From Streptomyces sp. NBC_01716 (GTDB lineage Bacteria; Actinomycetota; Actinomycetes; Streptomycetales; Streptomycetaceae), in assembly GCF_036248275.1 (NCBI RefSeq), contig NZ_CP109181.1:868001-932000 (forward strand): a DNA stretch of 64,000 nucleotides, read 5' to 3'. Every line of letters starts with the position of its first letter. The stretch's first letter is position 1. Below are positions 1-8,450 of the stretch, piece after piece. Position numbers and translations under genes: made by a program. Below the pieces are notes generated by a model that saw only the letters and a list, made by a program, of their open reading frames with translations, did not search any database and was not told the origin of the DNA.

Positions 1-333
1 AACGACGACCTCGGCACGATGTCCGCCTGGTACGTCTTCGCGGCGCTCGGCGTCTACCCGCAGGCCCCCGGCCGGGGCGATCTGCTGCTGACGGCTCCGC
101 TGTTCCCGCGCGCGGTGGTCGCGGGCGCGGACGGGCGGCGCGCGATCACCATCACGGCTCCGGCGGCTTCGGACGCGAACCAGTACGTGGACGAGGTCCG
201 GCTGAACGGCCGGGTCCGCGACGCTTCGTGGGTCGACTCCGCGCTGGTACGCCGCGGCGGTTCGCTCACCTTCACCCTCACGGACCAGCCGGACACGACA
301 TGGGCGACGAGGCCGGGCACACTGCCCCGCTGA
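1..333 (+). CDS. GH92 alpha-mannosidase, C-terminal fragment
   Basis: This is the last 110 residues of a glycoside hydrolase family 92 protein; the reading frame is open from the first base, so the start lies outside the window. The visible NDDLGTMSAWYVF stretch is the highly conserved GH92 active-site segment (usually GNDDxGxMSAWY), followed by the C-terminal beta-sandwich end. GH92 enzymes are calcium-dependent exo-mannosidases, mostly alpha-1,2, acting on mannans or N-glycans outside the cell. Signal peptide and catalytic Glu would lie upstream and cannot be assessed. A hairpin at 382-406 follows the stop. The family call is firm; linkage specificity is not visible. Confidence 0.88.
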   Translation, partial: NDDLGTMSAWYVFAALGVYPQAPGRGDLLLTAPLFPRAVVAGADGRRAITITAPAASDANQYVDEVRLNGRVRDASWVDSALVRRGGSLTFTLTDQPDTTWATRPGTLPR

Positions 334-381
334 TCGCACCGCGTGAGACGCCCTTGTAGGCCTTTGCCGGGCGACGCCGAA

Positions 382-406
382 GCCCTCGACCTTCGTGGTC
401 GGGGGC
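382..406. terminator. hairpin between convergent genes
   Basis: Ten-base inverted repeat GCCCTCGACC / GGTCGGGGGC with one G-T pair around a 5-base loop. It lies 49 bases after the GH92 stop and before the end of the convergent proline-rich gene, so it could terminate either. No T-run follows, as is usual in Streptomyces. Confidence 0.5.
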
Positions 407-421
407 TCCGGTGCGTACCTC

Positions 422-673
422 TCATGTTCGAGCGGGTGGGTGGCCTGATCCAATGGACGCGCCTCGGCCCACCGGGCCCGGCTGGGGCTCCGGGTCCGGG
501 ACCGGGTCGGGGCCCGGAGGACTGGGGATCGGGTCCGGGGTGGGGCCCGGCGGGGGTCCGGGAACGGGCGATGGACCCGGCACGGGGCCGGGGGCGGGGC
601 CCGGTTCGGGGCCGGGCGGGCCCGGCGGGGGTTTGGGCGAGGGCGGTACGGGGTCGGGATACGGATGGGTCAT
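422..673 (-). CDS. small proline/glycine-rich protein
   Basis: Predicted 83-residue protein starting MTHPYPDPVPP and built almost wholly of P-G-P, P-D-P and P-E-P steps. The ATG at 671-673 is preceded by a perfect GGAGG with 6-base spacing, the main reason to believe it is translated; the longer frame to 748 lacks this. There is no signal peptide, membrane segment or catalytic motif. The opposite strand is also open through the same GGxCCG repeats, as expected for low-complexity GC-rich DNA. Function unknown; a disordered linker-like or surface peptide is possible, and an artefact of repetitive sequence cannot be excluded. Confidence 0.45.
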   Translation of the reverse strand: MTHPYPDPVPPSPKPPPGPPGPEPGPAPGPVPGPSPVPGPPPGPTPDPIPSPPGPDPVPDPEPQPGPVGRGASIGSGHPPART

Positions 674-782
674 GCCAGTCCTCCAAAGGTACGGACTCGT
701 GCGTTCCCAATGTCTCGCGATGCGCGTGCCCACGCGCGCCGGGTCCACTCATGACAGGCCCGCCGCATCACCCCCGCCGGCC

Positions 783-1136
783 TCACCAGCGCCCGGAGTC
801 CGCCTTCAACCGGGCCTCGGCGGCGCGCACGGTGTCCTCGTCGGCCGCGGGCGCCACGGTCACCTCGTCGGGGTGGCGCTGCGCCCACCTGGCGGCGTAC
901 GGGCACAGCGGTACGACGGGTACGCCCTCGCGGCCGGCCATCTCGTAGAACTCCTTCACCAGCGTGCCCGCGATGCCCTTGCCCTCGTGGCCCTGCTCCA
1001 CCACGGTGTGGACAGCCACGAGCGCGGCCGGGGCACCGCCCAGCACGAAGTAGCCGACGACGCCGACGAGCTCGTCGCCCTCGTACGCCTCCAGCCGGCC
1101 CTGTGCCCGGTTGTCGCGGATGTCGGTCTCTGCCAT
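783..1136 (-). CDS. small GNAT N-acetyltransferase (YjdJ-like)
   Basis: A 117-residue protein of the short GNAT group (COG2388 type). It shows the beta4-alpha3 acetyl-CoA segment VVEQGHEGKGIAGTLVKEFYE (Q/RxxGxG/A-like) and the ending PLCPYAARWAQRHPDE typical of the group, where the CPYA segment lies at the active site. These proteins are half-length GNATs of unknown acceptor. It lies downstream of the GH3 gene on the same strand but is separated from it by a strong terminator, so it is probably transcribed alone. The ribosome binding site is weak (GGGAG about 12 bases upstream). Confidence 0.8.
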   Translation of the reverse strand: MAETDIRDNRAQGRLEAYEGDELVGVVGYFVLGGAPAALVAVHTVVEQGHEGKGIAGTLVKEFYEMAGREGVPVVPLCPYAARWAQRHPDEVTVAPAADEDTVRAAEARLKADSGRW

Positions 1137-1201
1137 GGCTGGTCCGTCTCCCTGGTCGTCGGCGAAAACGCTCCGGGTGCTCTCGTGCTCTCCGTACGAG
1201 G

Positions 1202-1235
1202 CGGAGGCCCGCCGGAATCATCCGGCGGGCCTCCG
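1202..1235 (-). terminator. rho-independent-type terminator of the beta-glucosidase gene
   Basis: Perfect 14-base inverted repeat (CGGAGGCCCGCCGG and its complement) with a 6-base loop, 37 bases after the GH3 stop codon. It is one of the strongest hairpins in the window and separates the GH3 gene from the GNAT gene. Confidence 0.8.
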
Positions 1236-1271
1236 TCGGAAGCAAGTGGACCCCAGGCGGACCCCGATGCC

Positions 1272-3455
1272 TCAGGTGATCGTCAGGGTGTCCTTGGCGG
1301 TGGCCGTCGAGCTGGTGCCGACGATGATGTCGACCGTCCCCTCCTCGACCACGAAGCGCCCGTCCGGATCGTTGGTCCAGAAGCCGAAGTCGTCCGCGCC
1401 GAGACTGAAGCGCACGGTGGTGGACGCCCCGGCCGCGAGGGTCACGCGGCGGAATCCGCGCAGTCGCCGTACCGGCTGCACGATGCTCGCGACCGGGTCG
1501 CGCAGGTACAGCTGGACGACCTCGTCCCCCTCGCGCTCCCCCGTGTTGCGTACGGTGACGGCGACCTCTACGGTGCCGCCCTCCCTCAGGGACCCGGCGG
1601 TGACGGAGCCCCGGCTGAGGGACGGCTCGGTGAGCGTGAAGGTGGTGTAGCTCAGGCCGTGCCCGAACGGGTAGCGCGGGCCGTCGGCCACGTCCAGATA
1701 GCGGGAGACGTAGCGCTGGTCCGGGTCGGCCGGGTCGTAGGGGCGGCCGGTCCGTTCGTGGTTGTAGTTGACGGGGATCTGGCCGACCGTACGGGGGAAG
1801 GACGCCGGGAGCCGGCCGCCGGGGTCGACGTCGCCGAACAGCACGTCGGCGACCGCGTTCCCGGCCTCCATACCGGGGTGCCAGGCCTCCAGGACGGCCG
1901 GGGCGTCGTCGGCCCAGTCGCCGAGGGTGAGCGGGCGGCCGTTGACGAGGACGACGACGTACGGCTTGCCCGTCGCCGCGACCGCGGCGATCAACTCCTC
2001 CTGCCGGCCCGGCAGTCCGATGTCGCTGCGCGAGTTCCCCTCGCCGCTGATGGCGGGGCTCTCCCCCACGACGACGACGGTGACGTCGGCGGCCCGCGCC
2101 GCCGCGACGGCGGCCGGGAGCGTGCCGGTGTCCTGCCCGGTGGCGTCGATGCCAAGGGCGTGGGTCACCTCGGCGTCCGGTACGGCGGCGCGTACGCCGT
2201 CCAGCACCGTGACGGACCGGAACTTCTCCGCACCGGGTCCCGCCCAGGTGCCCTGGAGATCGTCGGAGTCGCCGAACGGCCCGACGACGGCGACCGATCC
2301 GACCGTTTTCACGAGCGGCAGCGCTCCCTCGTTCCTCAGCAGCACCATGGAGCGCGCGGCGGCCGTACGGGCTGCCGACCGGGCCCGCGCCGTCGGGCCG
2401 GGGATCTCGGCCGCCTCCGGCACGTACGGGTCGTCGAAGAGCCCGAGGCGGAACTTGACGCGCAGGACGCGGGTGACCGCGTCGTCCAGCCGCGCGGCGT
2501 CGATCCGCCCCTCGCTGAGCAACTTCCGTCCGTGGTCCGCGACATGGGTGCTGACCATCTCCATGTCGACACCGGCGTTGACGGCGAGTGAGGCCGCGTC
2601 CGCGCCGTCGGCGGCGAAGCCGTGCGGGATGAGTTCCTGCACTCCCGACCAGTCGCTGACGACGAAGCCGTCAAATCCCCAGTCCTGCTTGAGGATTCGG
2701 GTGAGGGTGTGCTCGTTGCCGTGCGCGGGGACACCGCTGATGGTGTTGAACGCGGCCATGACCGTGGCCACTTGGGCGTCCACGGCCACCTTGAACGGCG
2801 GCAGGTAGTGATTGCGCAGCCGCGCCTCGGACACGTCGACGGTGTTGTAGTCCCGGCCGCCCTCGGGCCCGCCGTACGCGACATAGTGCTTGGCGCAGGC
2901 GGCGATCCGGTCCTTCGCCCTCAGGTCGCCGCCCTGGTAGCCGCGTACCTTGGCCGCCGCCAACACGGCGTTCAGATACGGGTCTTCGCCGCCGGACTCG
3001 GCGATCCGGCCCCACCGAGGCTCGCTGGTGACGTCCATCATCGGCGCGAACGTCCAGTGCACGCCGTTGGACCGTGCCTCGGCCGCCGAGACCGACGCGT
3101 CGAGCTCGGACACCGCCGGGTCGAAGCTCGCGGCCTGCGCGAGCGGGATCGGGAAGGTTGTCCAGAAGCCGTGGATGATGTCGAGGCCGAAAATCAGCGG
3201 GATGCCGAGCCGGGACTCCTCGACCGCGATCCGCTGGAGTGCGTTGCTCTCCCTGGCGCCGTGGATGTTCAGTACGGAGCCCAACAGGCCCGCGCGGGCG
3301 GCCTCTTCGGCCTGCCGGGTCTGGGTGCCGCCGGGGCCGGTGGCTCCCGCCCAGGCGAGCTGCTGGAGCTGGCCGAGCTTCTCGTCCTCGGTCATCCGGG
3401 CGAGCAGTTCGGCGACGGGGCGGTGGTACGGGTCGGCCGGGGTGGCGGCTTGCAC
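1272..3455 (-). CDS. bglX: beta-glucosidase, glycoside hydrolase family 3
   Basis: A 727-residue GH3 enzyme hydrolysing terminal beta-glucosides or xylosides. Order: TIM-barrel domain with KHYVAYGGPEGGRDYN and the nucleophile motif GFDGFVVSDWSG (Asp268), alpha/beta sandwich domain, and C-terminal fibronectin III-like domain (roughly the last 120 residues, with RYPFGHGLSYTTF before it). I chose the GTG at 3453-3455 because AGAGGA sits 8 bases upstream and the first residues then match the family start (YHRPVAELLARMTEDEKLGQLQ); the longer frame adds an Arg/Pro-rich stretch unlike any leader. No signal peptide is evident, so it is probably cytoplasmic and acts on imported oligosaccharides. Confidence 0.93.
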   Translation of the reverse strand: MQAATPADPYHRPVAELLARMTEDEKLGQLQQLAWAGATGPGGTQTRQAEEAARAGLLGSVLNIHGARESNALQRIAVEESRLGIPLIFGLDIIHGFWTTFPIPLAQAASFDPAVSELDASVSAAEARSNGVHWTFAPMMDVTSEPRWGRIAESGGEDPYLNAVLAAAKVRGYQGGDLRAKDRIAACAKHYVAYGGPEGGRDYNTVDVSEARLRNHYLPPFKVAVDAQVATVMAAFNTISGVPAHGNEHTLTRILKQDWGFDGFVVSDWSGVQELIPHGFAADGADAASLAVNAGVDMEMVSTHVADHGRKLLSEGRIDAARLDDAVTRVLRVKFRLGLFDDPYVPEAAEIPGPTARARSAARTAAARSMVLLRNEGALPLVKTVGSVAVVGPFGDSDDLQGTWAGPGAEKFRSVTVLDGVRAAVPDAEVTHALGIDATGQDTGTLPAAVAAARAADVTVVVVGESPAISGEGNSRSDIGLPGRQEELIAAVAATGKPYVVVLVNGRPLTLGDWADDAPAVLEAWHPGMEAGNAVADVLFGDVDPGGRLPASFPRTVGQIPVNYNHERTGRPYDPADPDQRYVSRYLDVADGPRYPFGHGLSYTTFTLTEPSLSRGSVTAGSLREGGTVEVAVTVRNTGEREGDEVVQLYLRDPVASIVQPVRRLRGFRRVTLAAGASTTVRFSLGADDFGFWTNDPDGRFVVEEGTVDIIVGTSSTATAKDTLTIT

Positions 3456-3753
3456 GACGTGTCCTCTCGGTGGCGGGCGCGGGGCCGCCGGTGGCGGCGG
3501 ACGCGCGTGCCGGCGCGCCTGCCGCGACGGCGGTCGCACCGATCGTAGTGAGCGGGGTCCACGCGGACAGCGGGACAAAGCGGGAGATCAGGCATGTTGA
3601 TCGATAATCCGGGCGGGGAACACGAGCTTCCGGCCACGGTCGGGACGCGGTTCGGCTGCGGTTTCCCGCTCCCGCTCGCGCCTCGGACACCGTGCGATAC
3701 ATTTTGCGACGCCTTTGCCACGATCATCTTCAGCAGCGGAGACGAGCTTCCCA

Positions 3754-4176
3754 ATGAACGACATAGTCAACGGACTTGGCCGGGCCGGCGCCTACGGCGC
3801 GCTCGGTGTGGTCCTTCTGATCCTCGGCATCGTCCTCGTCGACCTGCTGACGCCGGGGAAGCTCGGCAAGCAGATCTGGGAGGAGCGCAACCGCAACGCC
3901 GCGCTCCTGCTCAGCTCGGCGCTCCTGGGGATCGGCGGCATCGTCTTCACGTCCATCTGGACGACGTACGACGACTTCGGCAAGGGTTTGGCGTCGACGG
4001 CCGCGTTCGGGGTGCTCGGCCTGGTGATGATGGCGGTGGCGTTCCTCGTGGTGGATCTGGTGACGCCGGGCAAGCTGGGCGCGACGCTGGTCGAGGCTGA
4101 GCCGCACCCGGCGGTGTGGGTCACGGCTTCGTGCAACATCGCGGTGTCGGCGATCGTTTCGGCGTCGATCGCCTGA
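3754..4176 (+). CDS. DUF350 family membrane protein
   Basis: A 140-residue protein with four hydrophobic helices in two similar halves; each half ends with a DL(L/V)TPGKLG segment, the mark of DUF350 (YjfL-like) proteins. The duplicated half-unit is visible directly: LVDLLTPGKLGKQ about residue 32 and VVDLVTPGKLGAT about residue 101. The family is of unknown function and is found in membranes of many bacteria, often beside spermidine synthase-like or phage-shock genes, none of which is here. The ATG at 3754 was preferred over 3715 because homologues begin at MNDIVNGLGR. A terminator hairpin follows at 4197-4222. Confidence 0.8.
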   Translation: MNDIVNGLGRAGAYGALGVVLLILGIVLVDLLTPGKLGKQIWEERNRNAALLLSSALLGIGGIVFTSIWTTYDDFGKGLASTAAFGVLGLVMMAVAFLVVDLVTPGKLGATLVEAEPHPAVWVTASCNIAVSAIVSASIA

Positions 4177-4196
4177 ACGGCGGGGCGTACGCGTAC

Positions 4197-4222
4197 GACC
4201 GGGCTGCCGGAACAGCCCGGTC
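4197..4222. terminator. bidirectional terminator hairpin
   Basis: Perfect 10-base stem GACCGGGCTG / CAGCCCGGTC with a 6-base loop, in the 89-base gap between the convergent DUF350 and phosphopantetheinyl transferase genes. It can serve both. Confidence 0.75.
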
Positions 4223-4265
4223 GCGTCAGCCGCGCTGGCGCCTCGTCCAGGGCGTGTCTTTCGGA

Positions 4266-4922
4266 TCAGGCCGGGATCGCGACCGCGGTCAGCACGATGC
4301 CCTTCTCCGACAGCCAGCGTCCGTCGAACGTGTGCAGGGTCCGGTCCCCCGCCCGCGCGGGACCGGCGAGCAGATGGGCCGTGAACGTCCCGCCCACCGG
4401 GTCGAAGACGAGCCGTGCCTGCTCGAACTCCAGGAAGCGCCTCGTCAGCGGGAACCACGCCTTGTAGACCGACTCCTTGGCGCTGAACAGCAGCCGGTCC
4501 CACGGGATCCCGGGCACGGACTCCAGGAGTTCCTTGACCGCGATCTGCTCGTCCGGCAGGGCCACCGCCTCCAGTACCCCGGAGGGCAACGGCAGCGCGG
4601 GCTCGGCGTCGACGCCGATCGAGGTGACATGCGCGGGGCGGGCGACCACGGCCGCGCGGTAACCCGCGCAGTGGGTGATGCTGCCGACCACGCCCCGCGG
4701 CCACAGCGGCGAGCCGCGCTCACCGGTCAGGATCGCGCCCGCCGGCGCGCCCAGCCGTGTCAGGGCCTGGCGCGCGCAGTGCCGGGCGGTGGCGAACTCG
4801 CCGCGGCGCTGCTGTACCGCGGACTTCACCAACAGGGCCTCCTCCGGGAAGAGTGTGGCCTCGGCGAGGTCTCCGTACGCTTCGGCGGTCTCCACCTCGG
4901 CGGGCACGATGCGCTCGATCAC
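4266..4922 (-). CDS. 4'-phosphopantetheinyl transferase (Sfp/EntD type)
   Basis: A 218-residue enzyme that moves phosphopantetheine from coenzyme A to the Ser of acyl or peptidyl carrier proteins, activating polyketide and peptide synthetases. Key motifs are SITHCAGYRAA, IGVDAEP (Mg-binding Asp and Glu) and FSAKESVYKAW (catalytic Glu/Lys). Length and motif order fit the EntD/Npt-like group common in streptomycetes. The GTG start overlaps the stop of the upstream metallophosphoesterase gene (GTGA), so the two are translationally coupled. No biosynthetic cluster lies in the window, so it probably acts in trans. Confidence 0.93.
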   Translation of the reverse strand: MIERIVPAEVETAEAYGDLAEATLFPEEALLVKSAVQQRRGEFATARHCARQALTRLGAPAGAILTGERGSPLWPRGVVGSITHCAGYRAAVVARPAHVTSIGVDAEPALPLPSGVLEAVALPDEQIAVKELLESVPGIPWDRLLFSAKESVYKAWFPLTRRFLEFEQARLVFDPVGGTFTAHLLAGPARAGDRTLHTFDGRWLSEKGIVLTAVAIPA

Positions 4923-5857
4923 CGCGTCTGCCCCGCTTCCTCACGGATCGGCAGCGGAAGTATCTGTACGGGGCGGCCCGGCTGCTGCGCGCGCCGTCCC
5001 CACTCCCTCGGGTAGCCGAGCGAGACCTCCTGATGAGGCACCCCGTCGCACCACATCAGCCGGGGGATGTGCAGATGCCCGTACACGACCGACGCCGCCC
5101 GGAACCTGCGCGGCCAGTCCGCCGACGCCTCGGTGCCGCACCAGAGGGCGAACTCCGGGCGCCACAGCACGTTCGTGGGTTCGCGCACGATCGGCCAGTG
5201 GTTGATCAGGACGGTGGGCAATTCGGCCGGGATCTCGGCCAGTCGGCGCTCGGTGGCCGCGAGCCGGGCGCGGCACCACGCCTCCCTGCTGGGATACGGG
5301 TCGGGGTGGAGCAGGAACTCGTCGGTGCAGACGACCCCGGCGGCTTCGGCGACCGCGAGGGCGGATGCCTTGGAGTCGGTGCCGGCGGGCCGGAAGGAGT
5401 AGTCGTAGAGGAGGAACAGCGGCGCGATCACGGCGGGGCCGCCTTCGCCCTCCCAGATGGGGTAGGGGTCCTCGGGCGTGACGACGCCGATCCGGCGGCA
5501 GAGTTCCACGAGATGGCGGTACTTCGCGTCGCCCCTGAGCTGGATGGGGTCGTCGGGGGCGGTCCACAGCTCGTGGTTGCCAGGAACCCAGATGACCTTC
5601 GCGAACCGCTCGCTCAGCGTGCGCAGGGTCCACTCGATGTCGGACACCAACTCACCGATGTCACCGGCCACCAGGAGCCAGTCGTGCTCCGACTCGGGCC
5701 ACAGGGAGTCGGCGATCTTCCGGTTCTCCGGGTGCCGGATGTGCAGATCGCTCGTCGCGACGAGCCGTCCGGGCTTCTTCGGTGACGAGGCGGAGCCGGG
5801 TGTGGGGTGGACAGCGGAGGGGGGCGGCGCCGCGCCACGTATCTCATAGGTCGTCAC
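4919..5857 (-). CDS. metallophosphoesterase (calcineurin-like)
   Basis: A 312-residue two-metal phosphoesterase. The full motif set is visible in order: SDLHIRHPEN, VAGDIGEL, PGNHELW, INHWPI and YGHLHIPR, which supply the Asp, His and Asn metal ligands. The GTG at 5855-5857 (protein start VTTYEIRGAAP) has GGAG upstream; the longer frame runs through non-conserved sequence. It overlaps the phosphopantetheinyl transferase gene by four bases. This pairing recurs in streptomycetes as far as I recall, and a role in removing or recycling phosphopantetheine has been suggested for such neighbours; here that is inference from context. Confidence 0.88.
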   Translation of the reverse strand: MTTYEIRGAAPPPSAVHPTPGSASSPKKPGRLVATSDLHIRHPENRKIADSLWPESEHDWLLVAGDIGELVSDIEWTLRTLSERFAKVIWVPGNHELWTAPDDPIQLRGDAKYRHLVELCRRIGVVTPEDPYPIWEGEGGPAVIAPLFLLYDYSFRPAGTDSKASALAVAEAAGVVCTDEFLLHPDPYPSREAWCRARLAATERRLAEIPAELPTVLINHWPIVREPTNVLWRPEFALWCGTEASADWPRRFRAASVVYGHLHIPRLMWCDGVPHQEVSLGYPREWGRRAQQPGRPVQILPLPIREEAGQTR

Positions 5858-5928
5858 CGGTAATCGCTCCGAACTCGGCGGGCCCGCAAGTAGCGCATTC
5901 GCCAAGGATATGCAGGCGCCCCCAATGA

Positions 5929-6750
5929 TCAACCCCTATTCTCCCCTGCCGCGCGATCGGCGGGCGCGGGCCGGCCGCCGGGGCGCAGGAGGTCGATGTC
6001 CGTGCCCCACGAGTCGATGACCGAGGCGTGACCGGCCTGCCGGGCGGCGCCTTCGACTGTCGCGAAGAGGGCGCGCTGCGTGGCGGGGTCGCCGTCGGCG
6101 ACGACGCGCCGTATCCGCGGAAGCAGCACGTCGGCGGCCCACTGCGGGGCGCCCAGCGGATGGTGTGCCAGCTCCCACGGCAGGTACTTGTTGTACGGCC
6201 GGACCCGCTGGTGCAGGGCGAACACGACCGTGAGCAGGTACGGAACGCTCTCCGCCGCGTCGAGGTGTGCGACGGCGGGGCGGCCGTCGCGGTGGCTCTT
6301 GAGGGACCGGTAGAGGGAGTTGATGTACGCGTCCAGTTCGGAGCGGACCAGTTGGTGGGCTTCGAGATCGTCGAGCACCGCCTTCTCGTCGACGAGTCGC
6401 GTGATCGTGCCGCCGAGCCGGTCGAGCAGTACCTGGCTGTGGGCGAACGCGTACCGGTCCCAGGCGTACGTGTCTCCGGGCAGGGCATGGGCGCGGAACT
6501 CCGACAGGGAGAGCGGCATCACGTCCAGCGCGGGCGAGCGCCGGCCCTCGGCGACGGCGGGCGGGACCCCCGTGCGGTCGTCGGCGGTGATCACGTAGAC
6601 GTCGTGGTCGGAACGGGCGGTCGCCATGCCGTGCCTGGCCCGCGATCCGCTCAGGACGAGGCCGACCACGTCGGGCGAGGCGGAGGCCCGGGACACGAAG
6701 TCGGTGAACTCGGCCGAGACTTCGGCCGATGGACCGGGGTTCTGCGGCAT
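5929..6750 (-). CDS. nucleotidyltransferase-domain protein (aminoglycoside-type fold)
   Basis: A 273-residue protein with the Pol-beta superfamily signature near its N-terminus (about residues 32-52): GSRARHGMATARSDHDVYV, i.e. GS followed by the DxD metal-binding pair. The remainder is alpha-helical, with a YAWDRYAFAHSQVLLD segment as in streptomycin adenylyltransferase-like proteins. Such enzymes transfer an NMP to small molecules or act as MNT-type proteins. It is separated by 71 bases from the metallophosphoesterase gene downstream and may share its transcript. A substrate cannot be read from the sequence. Confidence 0.75.
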   Translation of the reverse strand: MPQNPGPSAEVSAEFTDFVSRASASPDVVGLVLSGSRARHGMATARSDHDVYVITADDRTGVPPAVAEGRRSPALDVMPLSLSEFRAHALPGDTYAWDRYAFAHSQVLLDRLGGTITRLVDEKAVLDDLEAHQLVRSELDAYINSLYRSLKSHRDGRPAVAHLDAAESVPYLLTVVFALHQRVRPYNKYLPWELAHHPLGAPQWAADVLLPRIRRVVADGDPATQRALFATVEGAARQAGHASVIDSWGTDIDLLRPGGRPAPADRAAGENRG

Positions 6751-6801
6751 GGTCGCGAACGCCTTTCCGGGCTGCGCGTTCTCCGGTCAGGGGCGGCGGG
6801 C

Positions 6802-6982
6802 CTAGGGCGTGTTTTAGAAGTAGCGTCGTCCGCCCACTGGGCGGGGCCCACGGCGTCTGGTGCGTGCGATCGCAAGGCGGAGGATCAGCCTCGTACTGGA
6901 CGTACTTGGATGACTCCGACAACGCAGCGAGCGCGCGTGCCAGGCGTCGTGAGCCAGACGGGACTTCTAAAACACGCCCTAG
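6802..6982. mobile_element. MITE-like element, copy 1
   Basis: A 181-bp non-coding element with perfect terminal inverted repeats CTAGGGCGTGTTTTAGAAGT at both ends, including a CTAG that is probably the 4-bp target duplication. Such CTAG duplications are characteristic of IS5-group transposition. The interior is nearly identical, in opposite orientation, to copy 2 at 12729-12915, so both derive from one element and depend on a transposase supplied elsewhere. Its right-hand CTAG provides the TAG stop of the adjacent VOC gene. Confidence 0.88.
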
Positions 6983-7350
6983 AGGACGCAGAACTCGTTG
7001 TCCTCGGGGTCCGCGAGGACGACCCAGCTCACTTCGCCCTGGCCGACGTCGGCGTAACGGGCGCCCAGGGCGAGCAGACGGGTGACCTCCGCGTCCTGCT
7101 CCCTGTCGGTCGGATTGACGTCGATGTGGAGCCTGTTCTTGACGGTCTTGCCGTCGGGCACCTTCGCGAAGGTCAGCATCGGTGGGACCGGTCCGGGGCG
7201 GTCCTTGCCCTCAGGGAGCGCGGGGGAGCCGATGATGACGATTCCCTCGTCCTGGTCCCGCACCTCGTAGTCGAGGACCGCGCACCAGAACCGGGCGAGA
7301 CCTTCCGGGTCGGCGCAGTCGATGGCGAGTTCGGTGAACTTACTGGCCAT
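6979..7350 (-). CDS. VOC family (glyoxalase-like) protein
   Basis: A 123-residue single-domain vicinal-oxygen-chelate protein. The N-terminal FTELAIDCADPEGLARFWCAVLDY and the C-terminal VVLADPEDNEFCVL are the two standard beta-alpha-beta modules, with metal-ligand positions at the central RLHIDV and final EFCVL strands. The ATG has GGAGGG upstream. The VOC fold covers glyoxalases, dioxygenases and antibiotic-binding proteins; this short form has no assigned reaction. The TAG stop overlaps the CTAG end of the MITE, so the element sits flush with the end of the gene. It is divergent from a second VOC gene, which may be a paralogue. Confidence 0.85.
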   Translation of the reverse strand: MASKFTELAIDCADPEGLARFWCAVLDYEVRDQDEGIVIIGSPALPEGKDRPGPVPPMLTFAKVPDGKTVKNRLHIDVNPTDREQDAEVTRLLALGARYADVGQGEVSWVVLADPEDNEFCVL

Positions 7351-7511
7351 GTCAGGACCCTCCAGTCGGATAGCGGCTCCACTTCACGGGGCGTGAGGCT
7401 ATCGGTCGGGGTGGGCGGGCGGAAATGCTTTTCCGGGGGGCCGGCGCTTCGGTCGCGGGGCGTTGTCAGTGGTGCCGGATACGGTTTTGTACATACGAAC
7501 TGGGAGGCACC

Positions 7512-7949
7512 GTGTCCACCAAGTGGAGCCTGACGATCGACTGCGCGCACCCCGCGAAACTGGCTGAGTTCTGGGCGCTCGCGCTCGGGTATGGGGAGCC
7601 GCCTCCGCCGGCCGGTTTCTCCTCGTGGGAGGCGTGGCTCATCGACTACGGAGTCCCGGAGGAGGAGTGGGACGACGGAGCGTATCTGGCGGATCCGGAC
7701 GGGGTCGGGCCCACCCTGTCCTTCCTCAAGGTCCCGGAGTCGAAGGTGGTGAAGAACCGGCTGCATCTGGATCTCCGGGTCGGCGGCGGCCGGGATGTGC
7801 CCTGGGAGACACGGTGGCCGCGGGTCCTCGCCGAGGTCGAGCGGCTGACCGCCGCGGGGGCGACGGTGATACAGGAACACGAGTTGAAGGGGAAGCCGGA
7901 CCATGTGGTGATGGCCGACCCGGAGGGTCACGAGTTCTGCCTCGTCTGA
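7512..7949 (+). CDS. VOC family (glyoxalase-like) protein
   Basis: A 145-residue VOC protein with the same module ends as its divergent neighbour: WSLTIDCAHPAKLAEFWALALGY at the start and VVMADPEGHEFCLV at the end, plus VVKNRLHLDLRV in the centre, which closely matches VKNRLHIDV of the neighbour. I chose the GTG at 7512 because GGAGG lies 4-5 bases upstream and homology begins at once; upstream codons form a Cys/Arg-rich stretch unlike the family. The 161-base gap to the other VOC gene carries both promoters. Substrate unknown. Confidence 0.85.
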   Translation: MSTKWSLTIDCAHPAKLAEFWALALGYGEPPPPAGFSSWEAWLIDYGVPEEEWDDGAYLADPDGVGPTLSFLKVPESKVVKNRLHLDLRVGGGRDVPWETRWPRVLAEVERLTAAGATVIQEHELKGKPDHVVMADPEGHEFCLV

Positions 7950-7985
7950 TCCCCCGCCCCTCCCATCGACGAATCGAGGCCGCAG

Positions 7986-8450
7986 GTGAGCGACAACATC
8001 CTGTCGGTCATACCGACCGACCCCCACTGGCAGCCCGACCCCGGGGCTGCCGACCGTACGGCCGCGGTCGTGGCCGAGCTGGTCCCGGGACTGACCGACG
8101 GCTTCGCCGATGTCCAGGTCAGCTGGCACGACGCGATCATGATCGTCGACTGCGGAGCCAACCTGGAGAGGATCGGGTGCCCGCGGTGTGCCGGATCCGT
8201 GGACCCAAACTGGTGGACCGAGCTCCTGGAGATCCGGGGGGACACCGGCCTGTCCACACTGCTGGCCCATGTCCCCTGCTGCGGCGCCGAGTTGTCGATC
8301 GACACGCTGGAGTACGAGTGGCCGTGCGGCTTCGCCCGTTTCGAGATAGCGATCTGGAACCCGGGACGTGACTGGTTCACCGGCGAGGAGCTGACCGCGC
8401 TGACCGCCGCGCTCGGCAGGCCGGTACGTCAGGTCATGGCTCATATCTGA
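7986..8450 (+). CDS. conserved hypothetical protein with Cys pairs
   Basis: A 154-residue soluble protein beginning with GTG. It has two separated Cys clusters, a CPRC pair near residue 60 and a CC pair near residue 99, which together could bind one zinc. The rest looks like a compact alpha/beta domain (LEIAIWNPG-type strands toward the C-terminus). I do not recognise a named family; homologues are common in Streptomyces as hypothetical proteins. It may be co-transcribed with the VOC gene 36 bases upstream, and its last 17 bases overlap the convergent arsR-type gene. Confidence 0.6.
   Translation: MSDNILSVIPTDPHWQPDPGAADRTAAVVAELVPGLTDGFADVQVSWHDAIMIVDCGANLERIGCPRCAGSVDPNWWTELLEIRGDTGLSTLLAHVPCCGAELSIDTLEYEWPCGFARFEIAIWNPGRDWFTGEELTALTAALGRPVRQVMAHI

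Noticed and set aside
440..660. CRISPR-like or tandem repeat array
   Set aside because: The GGxCCG repeats are irregular, with no constant repeat/spacer lengths; explained by a Pro-Gly-coding low-complexity gene.
4249..4268. AGGGCGTGTCTTTCGGATCA, resembling the MITE end
   Set aside because: Only the first nine bases match, there is no CTAG and no partner repeat nearby; may be chance or a remnant of another element.
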